Below, in pieces: positions 25,910 to 36,650 of a DNA stretch of 64,000 nt. Location: positions 183,388,041 through 183,452,040 of the forward strand of contig CM060846.1 of the NCBI GenBank assembly GCA_030762175.1. The letters run 5' to 3'. Position 1 is the stretch's first letter. Each line of letters opens with the position of its first letter. Below the pieces are notes generated by a model. That model worked only from the letters and a program-made list of their open reading frames with translations, searched no databases and was not told where the DNA came from. This DNA comes from Metallyticus violacea. Its lineage: Eukaryota > Arthropoda > Insecta > Mantodea > Metallyticidae. A program made the translations under genes and the position numbers.

Positions 25910-26150
25910 CGCATGGAGGTATCATAGGAATATGGGAAGCAGATCCTCCTATAAATACGATAGCAATTGCCGTCCAGAAAGATGTGAAGACTAAACCACT
26001 GGATTAGACGTTTTCAAGACCAGGGGGAAGAAAGACAACCGAAGAAAACACATCGGAAGCCCAATCTTAAATTCCAACAGAGAGAACAGACAGAACTAGA
26101 TCTTAGTTCAGGGTTGCTACCGTAAGAAGACGTCTACATAACAGTGACAC
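25910..26150 (+). mobile_element. Possible Tc1-like HTH relic
   Basis: Translated in one frame near 25995 it reads WIRRFQDQGEERQPKKTHRK, similar to the paired-like HTH linker of Tc1 transposases (RWIRRYEEEG...GRPR). In a neighbouring frame near 26100 it reads VATVRRRLHNS, like the second HTH recognition helix. No catalytic core follows. A short, frameshifted fragment. Confidence 0.45.
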
Positions 26151-27689
26151 ATTAACACAACAGTCTCTCTATAACATGAAGGTAGTAATGAAATGAGTAG
26201 TTAAATGCTTCAATGGGATACAATTTACGGTTCTCTATATAAATTTATAATAAAATTTTCACATTTCTGTTATTACAATATAAAATATAACAATCCTATG
26301 CATCCATTGTAACAATGGCATCTATGGATAATAAATAATACCTTGATGTAGTATATGAACTGCGCTTTCGTCATTTTAGCTTAATGTTCTTATTAAAAGT
26401 TGTGTATAATATAAAATCAATTCAAATAAAATAATAATCAAAATATACAATGCAAATCATATTTACATGTTTTTAAAAGATTTAATCTCAGAATAAAATC
26501 TTTAAACCTCGCTATGTTCTCTAGTTCTCGGCAAACGATATATATCGCCAGTACTAATAAAGGACAGTGAACGTATTTTAAGGCGCGAAGATTATCAAAA
26601 TCAGCTTGAACTGGAGGGAAGAAGAAAATAAAGTTACATCCTAAATGTGCTTAAGAGACATACAGTTATTTTCCTTTACAAGGCGAAAAATGTGTGAAAC
26701 AAGTCACTGCAAATAACGTGCACTGTTATAACTAGAATGCGACCACAAGATACGAATGAAAAGTGGCCACAATTGAGTGTTTTGACCTCCGTTTACTAAA
26801 CAGGAACAATGGGGCCTAGGTGCATCCAAGGAGCGTATACCATCACTATGAGAGCAGGAGATGAGAATGATGGAACAGAGGGGTCCTCAGGTTTAAATGA
26901 AGTTAAAATCATAGAGAGGTGTTAAAATGCGTTACATTCGAAAAGCAGTGTTCCCAACTTAGCAAATTTATATCTGGGTTTGATTAATGTTAGCATTTAA
27001 ATTTGCCTACATGTGAGAGCTTCAATAATATTTGGAGCAGTAAGGCTTTTCTTACAGAATTTATGCTTGGTGTTTTCTTACTCCAGTACTTTACAACCTG
27101 TGAATTACATTCTTGCTGATTTCTGTGAATAAATTTAAATAAAATGTTATGTAAATTAAGCTCACTTATAACAAGCAATAATTTTATTGTACTGTTGCTT
27201 CCCAGTATTTTTTAATTTAAAACGCAACTCGTAAATGTACAGTACTATATGTGATGTTGAATATCTTACTGGAACAGATGAAGCACATTCACAAGAGTTG
27301 TGCAGCGCTCCATTTAAAAAGAAGAGGATGAAATGTTGGGGAAATTTACTTAATAAGCAAAGAATATAACGGCCTAATTGTTATGCGTATAATAGTAATA
27401 AGTTTTGTGCACAGTTACAAATCTAGAGCTCTCTAAATACTTCATTTAGAAGCAATTTTCGAATCAACATGATCATGTCATATTTATCTTTTGCAAATAC
27501 AGTGAGACACATTTAAAGCCTTCCATTCGCAAGTCGGCCGTCATCACCGGTATTCCGCTTCTTCCAGTTAAGGTATATAGTTGCGAGCTGTCTACAACAG
27601 TAGCAGATCAGTTGTAAGCAACGCGTCATTCGGTCTAATACAATAGTGTGTTGTGTTATGCAATCGTAGAATTCATTGCATGCTCATTT
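26151..27689. other. No recognisable gene
   Basis: AT-rich; no coding signal above chance. The GC-richer end (27520-27640) resembles the corresponding upstream stretch of relic 3 at 20040 and probably belongs to the following element. Confidence 0.45.
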
Positions 27690-28232
27690 ACACCTTTTGA
27701 AGAAGTACATCAAGTGCAAGAAGTCGTGTGGTATAGAATGGCAAATCTTTAGCTTAAATTTCGTAACCTCAAGTTCGATCAAAAACAAGCGTTAAGATAT
27801 TTAGTGAGCATGTTTAACCAAACAGGTCCCGTGAAGGATCATGAAAGAAAACGACGATCTCATGTGCTCGCAGAACAAACACTTGATGAAATAGGAGCTT
27901 GCTTGCAACACAGTCCCTGAAAACTGCGTCCTATATTGCCGCAGATTTATTAGCAACAATTTATAGCATAGCTTTCTCGTCTTCCAGATGTACGAGCAAC
28001 AGCCTATGACTTTCATCTCTGGGAACTTCAAATAAATAAATAAATAAATTAAATAAAGCGTGTACCACTAATTCTTATGACCTGATGAACCTAAGAAAAT
28101 ATTCAAACAGAAATTAGATTCATTGGAGCAGCAGAATTGGCGAATGTAAATGATAGTATCTTAAGAAGACGCAGATAGTGTGTCGCACAAAATAGGCAAT
28201 ACTTCCAGCATCTTATGTAAGAAAAGTGAGTA
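27690..28232 (+). mobile_element. DUF4817-type relic 4, internally deleted
   Basis: Near 27810-27940 one frame reads FNQTGPVKDHERKRRSHVLA, then EQTLDEIGACLQHSP, the HTH-to-linker block. The centre is missing; YDFHLWELQ near 28000 equals the CDFYLWG block, and near 28200 NRQYFQHLM is the C-terminus. Same deletion style as relic 3, though the breakpoints differ. Confidence 0.7.
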
Positions 28233-30040
28233 CAGAACTCATATTTTATTTATAGTGCCTACTTAAGTTTTAAGTGAACTTAGGCTGTGATTGCGGAGGG
28301 TGGCGCCTTTAAGCGGCCGACATTTGGCTGGAAGGTTTTAAATGTGTTTCAAGGTAGATTACAGATACAAATGGCGAGGTGATAGCTAGCACTATCAAAT
28401 CTCCGTGCAGAAAGTTTTGACACGCATTTGATTTCTATGAAGCTCATAGCTTGTAAATGAACAACCACGCGCTGATTATATTCTAAAATTAAAAAGGCAC
28501 TCTGAGCAAAATTCACACAAAATAGAACGGACATTCTAAACAAGTGAGCTCTATAACTCTGACAAGGAAAAAAAGAAATAAATAAGGATCCGCCGTGAGA
28601 AGAAGAGTCTGGGTTTAAGAGTGGAGCATAGTGTAAAATGAAGACAATACGGTAAAGCAGGCTGCGGTAATACAATCATTGCATACAAATATGTGATTAA
28701 GAACCACAACATGGAACCGTAGGCAACAGTTGATATAATTTCGGAGAACGAGCAGGAGGAACGGAAAAAGTTAAGGAACATTAATTAGCTTTCGGAATGC
28801 AACAGTTGTTACTTTTAAACTTTCTTGGTTTTCACCACAACAAAATGGCAAGTAATAGAAATTGGAACTTGAAACCGCAAGGTTCGAATGAAAACACACT
28901 AAGTGGCAAACATGCGACAAGCCTTATGCATATGATACAGGGAATGCTAGACTGCTGAGACTGCAGGAGCAGAGGCGCCCTCTTCCGTCGCCGTGGCATG
29001 GCACGGAAATGCTGCGAAAACATGTAATTTGTTAGCGGAGTCGCCGCTTCACCCCGCCGCCACGGTAATAACACTAATTAGTTTTCAAGCAGCACACAGC
29101 ATTTTTCCGAACTCCCCACCCTTTCACACCAATATAAGCTAAATAAGCTACGCCGGGCAGAAACGAGGAAACTTGCTGCCGATGCTGGATGAAAAATAAC
29201 TCTCATCGTACTTTCAATAACGTTGCTACGATCAATATGACTAGTTTGTTTTCAATGTTGGACATATTGAAAAATGCGCCCATAAAGCATTAAGGATATT
29301 GTATTACTGTTGGAGAGAACGGGAAGGGGAGTATGTCGCTGGAACTGAACTATGCGTTGCTATCCCATTCATTATTTGGTTAGGAAAACACTAGGCCTTG
29401 CTCTCTCGACTCGAGTCAGGGATTGCGGTCTCTGCCCCATTCCCTTCCTTTCCGAGCGGGGATAGTGGTGCAGAGGAAGGGGTGTGCTCGAGGAAACTTT
29501 CCTCGTGATATATTAGACGAAAACTACACGCATATACAGAAAAAAAACACATAGTATCCCAAGATACCAATGACTATTGGAATGGCTGTGGGCGTTATAA
29601 AAATCCCAGCGTTTCAAGCGCGATATCAACTAAAGACCAAGCTACAGTCACAGGCTGATAACGAAGCAGTAAAGAATGATGGCTTACAACTCATTCTATT
29701 TAAAAGCATTGAAACACTTCCGTAGCATGCGTTTAGAATTCGCAAAAAATAGTCAAATAAAAACAGGACTAAAATACCAGCTATGATCATGCATCTCATT
29801 GTTCGTGAAAGCAGTGCTATGCTCATACTTCAGCATAAGCATATGACCGTATTTCTACGTCCTAGCCTCAGTAATTTTTTATACTTAGACCCTGAAAGCG
29901 GAAGATTGTGAACTTTGCAGTTAGGCATCATATAATATTCATATTTTACTGACACTAATTTGAATGCCCTATGCCTTAAGGTATTTAGTAGCATTTTTTT
30001 CTGTTTTGCTTATTTCTTGTGCTTTAATATACTATGGCGA
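28233..30040. other. No recognisable gene; GC-richer patches
   Basis: Contains the most GC-rich intergenic stretches in this part of the window (28960-29070 and 29390-29500). No open frame over about 110 codons, no splice-bounded exon and no RNA structure could be supported. Confidence 0.4.
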
Positions 30041-30325
30041 TTATTTAGACCTTGGAGATGGTGAATTTATAGTAATGTATCCGGAAATATTTTCCAGCTT
30101 AATAAATTCGAGGTGTACACATAAGCGGTTTTCACAAGTTTGAGCCCCTGAAACCCTGTTTATAGCAAAAAAGAAACAAAGTTCTTTGCTATTAGTCGCT
30201 GCATTATACCTAGCAAAATCTTCTGGCAAAACTTCAAGACTATGTTCTCCATATTTATAGTCATAGAAAAAGTTGTAATCAGTTAATCTACGGGGATTAA
30301 CACATTGTCTAGGTTTAATTTGCAT
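30041..30325 (-). CDS. Unrecognised 94-codon ORF
   Basis: Open reading frame of 94 codons on the minus strand beginning MQIKPRQCVNPRRLTDYNFF and containing EDFARYNAATNSKELCFFFA. Composition is less biased than in the surrounding chance ORFs. I do not recognise a domain. It could be an eroded transposase piece, an isolated host exon or chance. No signal peptide or membrane segment stands out. Confidence 0.2.
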   Translation of the reverse strand: MQIKPRQCVNPRRLTDYNFFYDYKYGEHSLEVLPEDFARYNAATNSKELCFFFAINRVSGAQTCENRLCVHLEFIKLENISGYITINSPSPRSK

Positions 30326-30764
30326 CTTGACTCTTGTATCTGTATTCTGAATGTGTCATTGAAGAGGCACAGATATAATAAAAGTAATTTTATATTTGCG
30401 GATGTCATTAGCCCCTATTAAGGTACAACGAATTCTGCTCATGTTGTCAAGAAGCACAGCGGAGAAAGTAATGAATTTAAAGGGTACATACCATGAAGAA
30501 CAAAAATAATTGTTCATTTCAATACGCAGAACAAGTAAGCTCATTATAGCATTTCCTTTCTTTACAACTTGATATCGATAATGAACTTAAAAATATCTAC
30601 AATTCATAAACAAATGAAAGGAACTTCTGGACGAATTTTATAAGAGTGTCCGGATAATTTAAAGCGATATGTGAGTCAAATGTTGCAACTGAAAAACTGT
30701 CTGCAGAAAATGACAAGGAATTGTAAACAGCACTTTTTGTATGATAAAAATGCTAAAAATTACT

Positions 30765-30842
30765 GCAGTAGAGCACCGATTATATGATTTAAACGGAATC
30801 TGGAAGAGGTCGGATAATGCAATTAACGGGAAAATGGAATAA
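30765..30842 (+). repeat. pogo/Tigger-like terminus fragment
   Basis: Begins cagtagagcaccgattatat and continues aggtcggataatgcaattaa. pogo/Tigger-type TIRs commonly start CAGT and contain repeated GATTATCCGA motifs; here two degraded forms are present. No transposase is attached. Confidence 0.4.
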
Positions 30843-30925
30843 AACTAGGTGGAACGATGACCATAATAACAAAGTAATTTATTTAGTGAATTCAAAAGTT
30901 AGAAAAAACGTTCAAATATTGTAAT

Positions 30926-31220
30926 ATTAAGTTCAATAAAAGTAAGTAGAACTATTTTATACAAATATTTTATTTCATTTGGTGAACTCAAAAGTATATA
31001 TTAGATCACCAAACTGGCTCAGATGATAGCGTGCCTACTTGGCGACTGGCGGGACCGGGTAAGGTTTTTATGCAGTTTTTCTTCAGCCTGAAAAGGCGGA
31101 TACCAGGTGACATTAGACGCCGAGAACTCTGAAGTCATTTGCATCATTATTTCATTGTTTCGTCTTGAAAGACCATGGCAGTTTGAGGGACATGAATAGC
31201 TTAAAAATGTGCATCAAAAC
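30926..31220 (+). mobile_element. SINE-3-like copy
   Basis: A tRNA-like head at about 31011 (ctggctcagatgatagcg, box A form) is followed by a decayed box B (gcgggaccggg) and a core aaggtttttatgcagttttt, then cttcagcctgaaaaggcgga. The 295-bp interval is bounded by 19-bp near-identical direct repeats (aacgttcaaatattgtaat at 30907-30925; aacgctcaaatattgtaat at 31221-31239), a possible target duplication. Because the head is about 85 bp inside the left repeat, the exact 5' end is uncertain. Confidence 0.5.
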
Positions 31221-31451
31221 AACGCTCAAATATTGTAATTGAGATGGCAGTGGAAATTGCTCTCATTGCACTGAGTTAATATTGTTCTTAAATAAATTAC
31301 ATTTTCGTTTCAATAGTACTTCGTTAATATTAAAAATCAGTTATTGGTACTGGTTTAAATAACGACTGATAGATAGACGCAGTTTAACTGTGTGATAAAG
31401 TCTATTTAAATGGCACAAACTAAAAATACAACTATCGACAGAGGTTGAAAC

Positions 31452-32400
31452 ATGGTTCCCCATATGCTACATGCAATTAATTTACGCCCTTACAAAAACT
31501 TTATGAAGATGTCTCTTACGTACGTACTGCTAGTACTAATGGAAAACAGCTCCAAGCAAATTAACAGGCCTCCACCTGTATACATATGCTATTTAGTAAA
31601 TATTAACCAGTTTCTAAATGATTTGCATAAGTTGGAAAACGGAAATTATAAGCTAATGACTTTAAGTGACAACAAAGTAAAACATCATTTCGAAACAATT
31701 GAAGGATATAGAAAAACAGTAGACTACTTACAAACAGGTGAAGCTGATTTCTATACATACCAACTTAAAAGTGAGAAGAATCTCAGGACTGTAGGGAGAG
31801 GGCTCCATCCTTCGCGTGGTACTGAATTAATGAAAAAGAGCTTAGAGAATTAGGTTATCAACCCGTGCAAATGATACCCTTTTTCATTCTGTAACTAAAG
31901 CGTCCATGCCTCTTTTCTTTCTTGACCTATAACCAATTCCAATTAATGAAAAAAAAATATGAAATTACTAAACTATACAATGCTATGGTTAAGATTGAAC
32001 CCCTAAGCCTAAACGATCAATATTGCAGTGTAAAAAATGCCAGGATTATGGTCATTGTAAAACCTACTGTTAAAGAACTCCTCGTTTCTTTAAATGCGAC
32101 GGTTTGCATCCTACTACTAAGTGCACCAGAAATCCAAAATCCTCTCCTATCTGTGTCAATTGCAAAGGTCAACACACAGTAAACTACAAAGGTTGCCTTG
32201 TGCACTCACAACTTAAAAAATTCATCGAAACTAACATCAGAAAATTCAGCCGACAATAACAGACTGTTACCTCTGTTCCTAAGCTCAAAACAAATGCAAA
32301 TTATACTTGCCCTTATTCCTCGTATGCAGACGCCACTAAGAATACATCGCAAAGCATTGACACTACTAATAGCAGTACAATAAAAGACTGATTTATAATA
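31452..32400 (+). pseudogene. Jockey-like ORF1 (gag-like, zinc knuckles)
   Basis: The open stretch 31452-31853 (133 codons) contains PPPVYICYLVNINQFLNDLH, YRKTVDYLQTGEADFYTYQL and RGLHPSRGTELMKKSLEN, the pattern of the PRE_C2HC domain found upstream of the knuckles in Jockey-type ORF1 proteins. Frameshifts follow, then CKKCQDYGHCKTYC and CTRNPKSSPICVNCKGQHTV near 32025-32190 give CCHC knuckles. The protein would bind the element's RNA. Broken by frameshifts after about residue 133. Confidence 0.8.
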
Positions 32401-32950
32401 TAAATCTTCCATTAGTGAATATATTAAAACAAGCTTTCTTAAAAATGAGCCGTGTCAGAAACAACCCTTTAAAAGTTGGCACTTGGAAATGCAGATTTAT
32501 AACTAATAAGTACTTGGAATGAAAAATATTTTAGAGTCATATGCGATAGACACTCTAATCGTGATCCTGACAAAATTGGTAACTTTGTTGCTTTCTTTAT
32601 TCCTGGTTATCGAATATATCGAGCTCATTTTCCTGGTCAACAAAGAAAAGGCGGATCTGCCATAATTATAAAAAAGACATAAATCATTACGAACTCCCTC
32701 ATTTTATTTAAAATGAATTTCAAATTTTAAGATTTATGATAACTACGAACAAAGTTAAATATCAAATCGGATCATTTTACTCAGCACCGGAGAACATAAC
32801 ATGCTTAGCAGATTTTGGGAACATAGCTCAAGAGATGGGTAACGGTTTCTTCTAGGAGGGGATTTTAACTCCAGACACCCAAAATGGGGTTCCAATTTAG
32901 TTATTCCACCAGGAGAATTACTCTTAGAAGCTGCAACCCAATTGTTATTT

Positions 32951-33242
32951 GAGTTCATTCATCCGGTAGAACCCACCAGGTAATAATTTGGTCCAGATGT
33001 TTTAGACTTCTTTATAAGTAAAAACTTGACACATGTGTGTACTGCTCCTTCCGTTCTCACATATAACTGCTCATTTGTGGTTCAGAATATATTGTCATTA
33101 TTATAGGGAAATGATCTGAGCTAAGTTCATAAGTGAGAACGGAAGGAGCAGTACACACATGTTTCAAGTTTTTACTTATGAAGAAGTCTAAAACATCTGG
33201 ACCAAATTATTACCTGGTGGGTTGTACCGGATGAATGAACTC
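32951..33242. repeat. 110-bp inverted duplication
   Basis: Arms 32951-33060 and 33133-33242 are reverse complements of equal length with only a few mismatches; the spacer is 72 bp. The left arm is in register with the Jockey-like endonuclease (GPDVLDFFISKNLTHVC), so the right arm is an inverted copy of element sequence. Confidence 0.95.
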
Positions 33243-34020
33243 GTTAAATAGACCCTCCGATTGGTATTGTTATATGTAGGTCAACATTAGACGAAGTCAC
33301 AGACTTAAAATTTCCTTAAAACTCCACAGGACATTGACTTGGCAATAAGTATGCTGACAAGACACATTCCCTATGCCAACTAAAGTGAAACAGCTACTTA
33401 AGGCGAAAATTGTCGTAAATTATGGAAACAAAGTAAATACCCTCCACATAAAACATTCTATAATCGAGTCCACTCGAGACTTACATCGCACCCTTAATGA
33501 AGAGATAATTCTTGCTACTGGAAATAAACTGTTCACTTATTGAAAAGTTGGATCTATATGGAAAAAAAAAAAAAAATCTAACAAAATATAGCGATTGAAT
33601 GCCTCCTTTGAGATATGATAGCTCCTGAAATAGTACTTTGGATGAGAAAGTAAATCTATATTAAAAAGAGAAAGTTACAGTAACTCTTTAGTGGACGAAT
33701 TTCACTACATACTTCACCCTGAACAGAGATTCAATGCAATAAAGAAATACCAAGCCAAAAAATCTTCGGGACAGGATTTAATTGATAAACCACTACTTGT
33801 AATATTTCCCCAAAAAACTCTTGCTAGATTAGATGAAAATAAGCGTATATTGTAATGATTCAAAAACCAAATAAAGCTAAAAACTATACTCATGGTTACC
33901 GACCAATCAGTCAACTACCTCTGTTTTCGAAGATTTTTGAACGTCTACTTTATCCACGACTCTTAAAGGCAATGAATTCCATAATACCTAATACTCAGTT
34001 TGGCTTCTGATCATCATTAG

Positions 34021-34240
34021 TTTTTTTTTTAGTAGTGTTTAACACCCGTTTTTACTACAGAGGCACCACAGGCGGTGGACACTCATGATACATGAAATTA
34101 AATGATATATTGTGAAAGGATATTTGACTGAGGAAAACCTGGGGAAAAACCTGTCAGAGAGGACGGTCCTGGCGGGATTCGAACCTCAGACCTGCCGCTC
34201 ACGAGTCCGTGCCTTAACGACCTCGGCCACCCGTGGCGGT
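34021..34240 (-). mobile_element. SINE-1 copy c (in Jockey-like LINE)
   Basis: Minus-oriented copy: T-rich tail, gtgtttaacacccgttttta, then the core and the head ending ggccacccgtggcggt. An internal deletion removes part of the body between the ggatatttg and ctgaggaaaacctg blocks. It interrupts the reverse transcriptase domain. Target duplication not clear. Confidence 0.85.
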
Positions 34241-35042
34241 GTTTTGTCCTTAGTAACTTGATCGAGTAGCTGATGTCATTTTAGTTACATTTGAAGAAAA
34301 ATATGTTTGAGTTGAGAAATTTGGGACACTGAGAAGGTGTGCCACACTGGACTGCTGAATAAAATAAAATCAGTACTCACTGATACGTTGTTTAGAATAA
34401 TGCAGTAAATTTTCTCCAACAGAACTTTCTCTGTTAGTTATGAAAAACTGTTCAATTTGTGTCATATAAGCCGGAGTTCCCCAAGGAAGGATACGGGCGC
34501 CGATTCTATATCTAAATGATCTCCCAAAAGATGATAATCTAACTACAGCACAGTTTGTGGACAATATTGCTATTCTAAGTAAAAGTACATGGAAATCATC
34601 GGCTGATAACCTTCAGACATATATCTTTGTTTTAAGCATATAGTGCAAAAAGTGAAACCCTTGTAAGTAGTTCTGTTCACTTATTAAAGAGAGAGAGAGA
34701 ATCAAATAATTTTCTACAAGGAGAAGGAATACCCATAATTTCAAAAGAGTGCACAATGGTACATCTGCAATAAAACTTTACACATTCAAACAATGAACAT
34801 CACCCTCACTGCTGCTACAATCGATTTTATCGCACTTTTTTACACCATACCAATGAACTACTCACCAACATCCCAATCCATCTACCCCGCCACGACAACT
34901 TCGAAAACTGAAACGAAAACGTCTTCAGATTTATTGCATGATTAACATTTTGCACATTGTAATGAGGACAGGCGCTGGGCTGCAACCTCAACCAAGTGGC
35001 ATATATATACACACACTATGTTGCACCATTTTCGCAGAACTG

Positions 35043-35048
<6 letters not shown>

Positions 35049-35093
<45 letters not shown>
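35049..35093. repeat. (AT)n microsatellite
   Basis: About 22 uninterrupted AT units directly after the Jockey-like element. Confidence 0.95.
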
Positions 35094-35096
<3 letters not shown>

Positions 35097-35939
35097 TAAT
35101 AAAATTTACATAAATGAAAAATATATTGTAAAACATTACCGCACATCTACTGGCTACCAGAAGGCTTAACGATGCATTGTTGGCAATCGACAATATTAAC
35201 AAAAAAAAGTGAAGTTGAGTTCATTTCTTCAGTGAGTGAAAGCCGCACATAGAGAATACTCATGAAAAGTACAAATTTAATCTCCCACTAACTGACGGTT
35301 AAGCAAACGTCATCACAGATAACCGCGACTCAATTGATTTACAAACAAAACAAAATTGTAGCATTAAAACCATTAATTACATGACATCCTTTTTAGTAAG
35401 TTTCTGAATTCAGTATACACATTTAAACAAAAAAAAAAAAAAAAAAAAAAACACTTCAAGTACTTATATCCACCAGTCTAAACCAATTTTTACATTAATT
35501 TTTCTTATTGAAGACCGAAAAGGTTTAAACTCCCATCAATGAACTTACAGTTTCTTATGATGATATTGTTATTATTATTATAAGTATTGGATTTTAGCGA
35601 CACAGCTTGACATATAGCATGTGAGGAAATAGTAGCTACCAGATACAAAGGTTTACGTTAGTAATAGGGAAAGCTGTAAACTCGCTCAGGTAATTGCATG
35701 GTTTAGCAAAATCTGCGATCATATTCTGCTAAAATCAAGCAGCGTTAATAAGGAGTAGTTGATAAGCGTAGTGGTGCGTTCCAGTTAATTGTCAAACATA
35801 TTAATACCTCGAACTACAGATAATTTCATTTTTTACATTCTAAAGAATCTTACTTGTCCAATCTCTTTTGTGACTTAAAAGTAAGAAACATGCTACGTCA
35901 AGGCAGTAAAAATACCTTTAATTCGTTTCCAAAAGTGTG
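35094..35939. other. No recognisable gene
   Basis: AT-rich, with a poly-A run at about 35431-35451. No coding signal. Confidence 0.5.
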
Positions 35940-36650
35940 ATAAATGCCGACAACACCGTGGCTTGTAATTCTCACCCCGATCAACACTGGTTTGGGAGTG
36001 TCAAAATGCCCTGTCTGCCCTGGCATCCCGCAACAGGCTGTGGGTGCCGGAGTATCAGGACATTTATGGGAACCAGATGGCAGATCGGTTGGTAAAAAGG
36101 AGTGCTCATACACCTTTTTTGGCCCTGAGTCCGTGGTCGCAATCAGTAGCCGCACTACTAAGACCGCGGTTAAAACATGGATTGGGAATAAACATCAATT
36201 AATTTGAAAAACTTATCCTGGACAAATCCAAGCTAAGAAATGTATACTGGGTACTAGCAATAATCTCTTCACATTCCTTCTACAACTGGATAGAAGAAGA
36301 ATGAGGAAAGCAATTGCGTTAATCACTGAATATGGTCACTTCAGGAAATATCTACGAAAAGTGGGTCTCTGTAAAGATGAACCCACTTGCAGAATGTGCA
36401 AACAGGACGAGGAATCTGCCTCGCATATCCTGTTTGAGTGTCCAATCCTGGAAAGAAAGAGACTCGTTCTCTCTATAACCAGGGAAGATCTGGGAAAAGA
36501 TGCCAACATTGGAAGCAAAATACTGCAACTAGCACAAGGAACAGATTTTGGAAAATAATGAAGGCGGCCGTAGCACAATAAGCCTTAAGGCTGACGTGCT
36601 GGAGGATGCTAAAACTCCATTAGATCCCCCCGATATCTAATCCAATCCCC
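35940..36650 (+). mobile_element. I-like LINE 3' end with RNase H
   Basis: One frame at about 35990-36110 reads CQNALSALASRNRLWVPEYQ, then GNQMADRLVKRSA, the end of an RNase H domain as in I-clade ORF2 proteins (normally H-G-N-E-x-A-D). An open stretch at 36301-36558 (85 codons) follows: MRKAIALITEYGHFRKYLRK and the cysteine-rich CRMCKQDEESASHILFEC, the usual C-terminal tail. The 5' endonuclease and RT are absent, consistent with the 5' truncation of target-primed retrotransposition. Other LINE clades with RNase H remain possible. Confidence 0.75.

Larger units (their letters stand above)
31440..35040 (+). mobile_element. Jockey-like LINE relic
   Basis: Non-LTR retrotransposon with ORF1 (about 31452-32400) and ORF2 (about 32450-35000) in order on the plus strand. 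ORF2 shows an APE endonuclease (GGSAIIIKK near 32655; a GDFN-like block near 32855) and reverse transcriptase (AKKSSGQDLIDKPLL near 33760, YRPISQLPLFSKIFERLLY near 33900, AGVPQGRIRAPILYLNDLP near 34470). The catalytic YADD is now FVDN near 34555. The C-terminal HTNELLTNIPIHLPRHDNF lies near 34845. Interrupted by a 110-bp inverted duplication (32951-33242) and SINE-1 (34021-34240). It ends near an AT microsatellite. Confidence 0.85.

Noticed and set aside
28820..29070. Host exon in a GC-richer patch
   Set aside because: Neither strand has an open frame bounded by plausible splice sites, and stops occur in all frames within about 80 codons.
32951..33242. MITE or transposon TIR pair
   Set aside because: The arms are copies of the surrounding LINE coding sequence, have no target duplication and are continuous with the element on the left.
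36301..36558. Host zinc-finger protein of 85 residues
   Set aside because: The cysteine pattern and the preceding RNase H remnant fit the C-terminus of a LINE ORF2.
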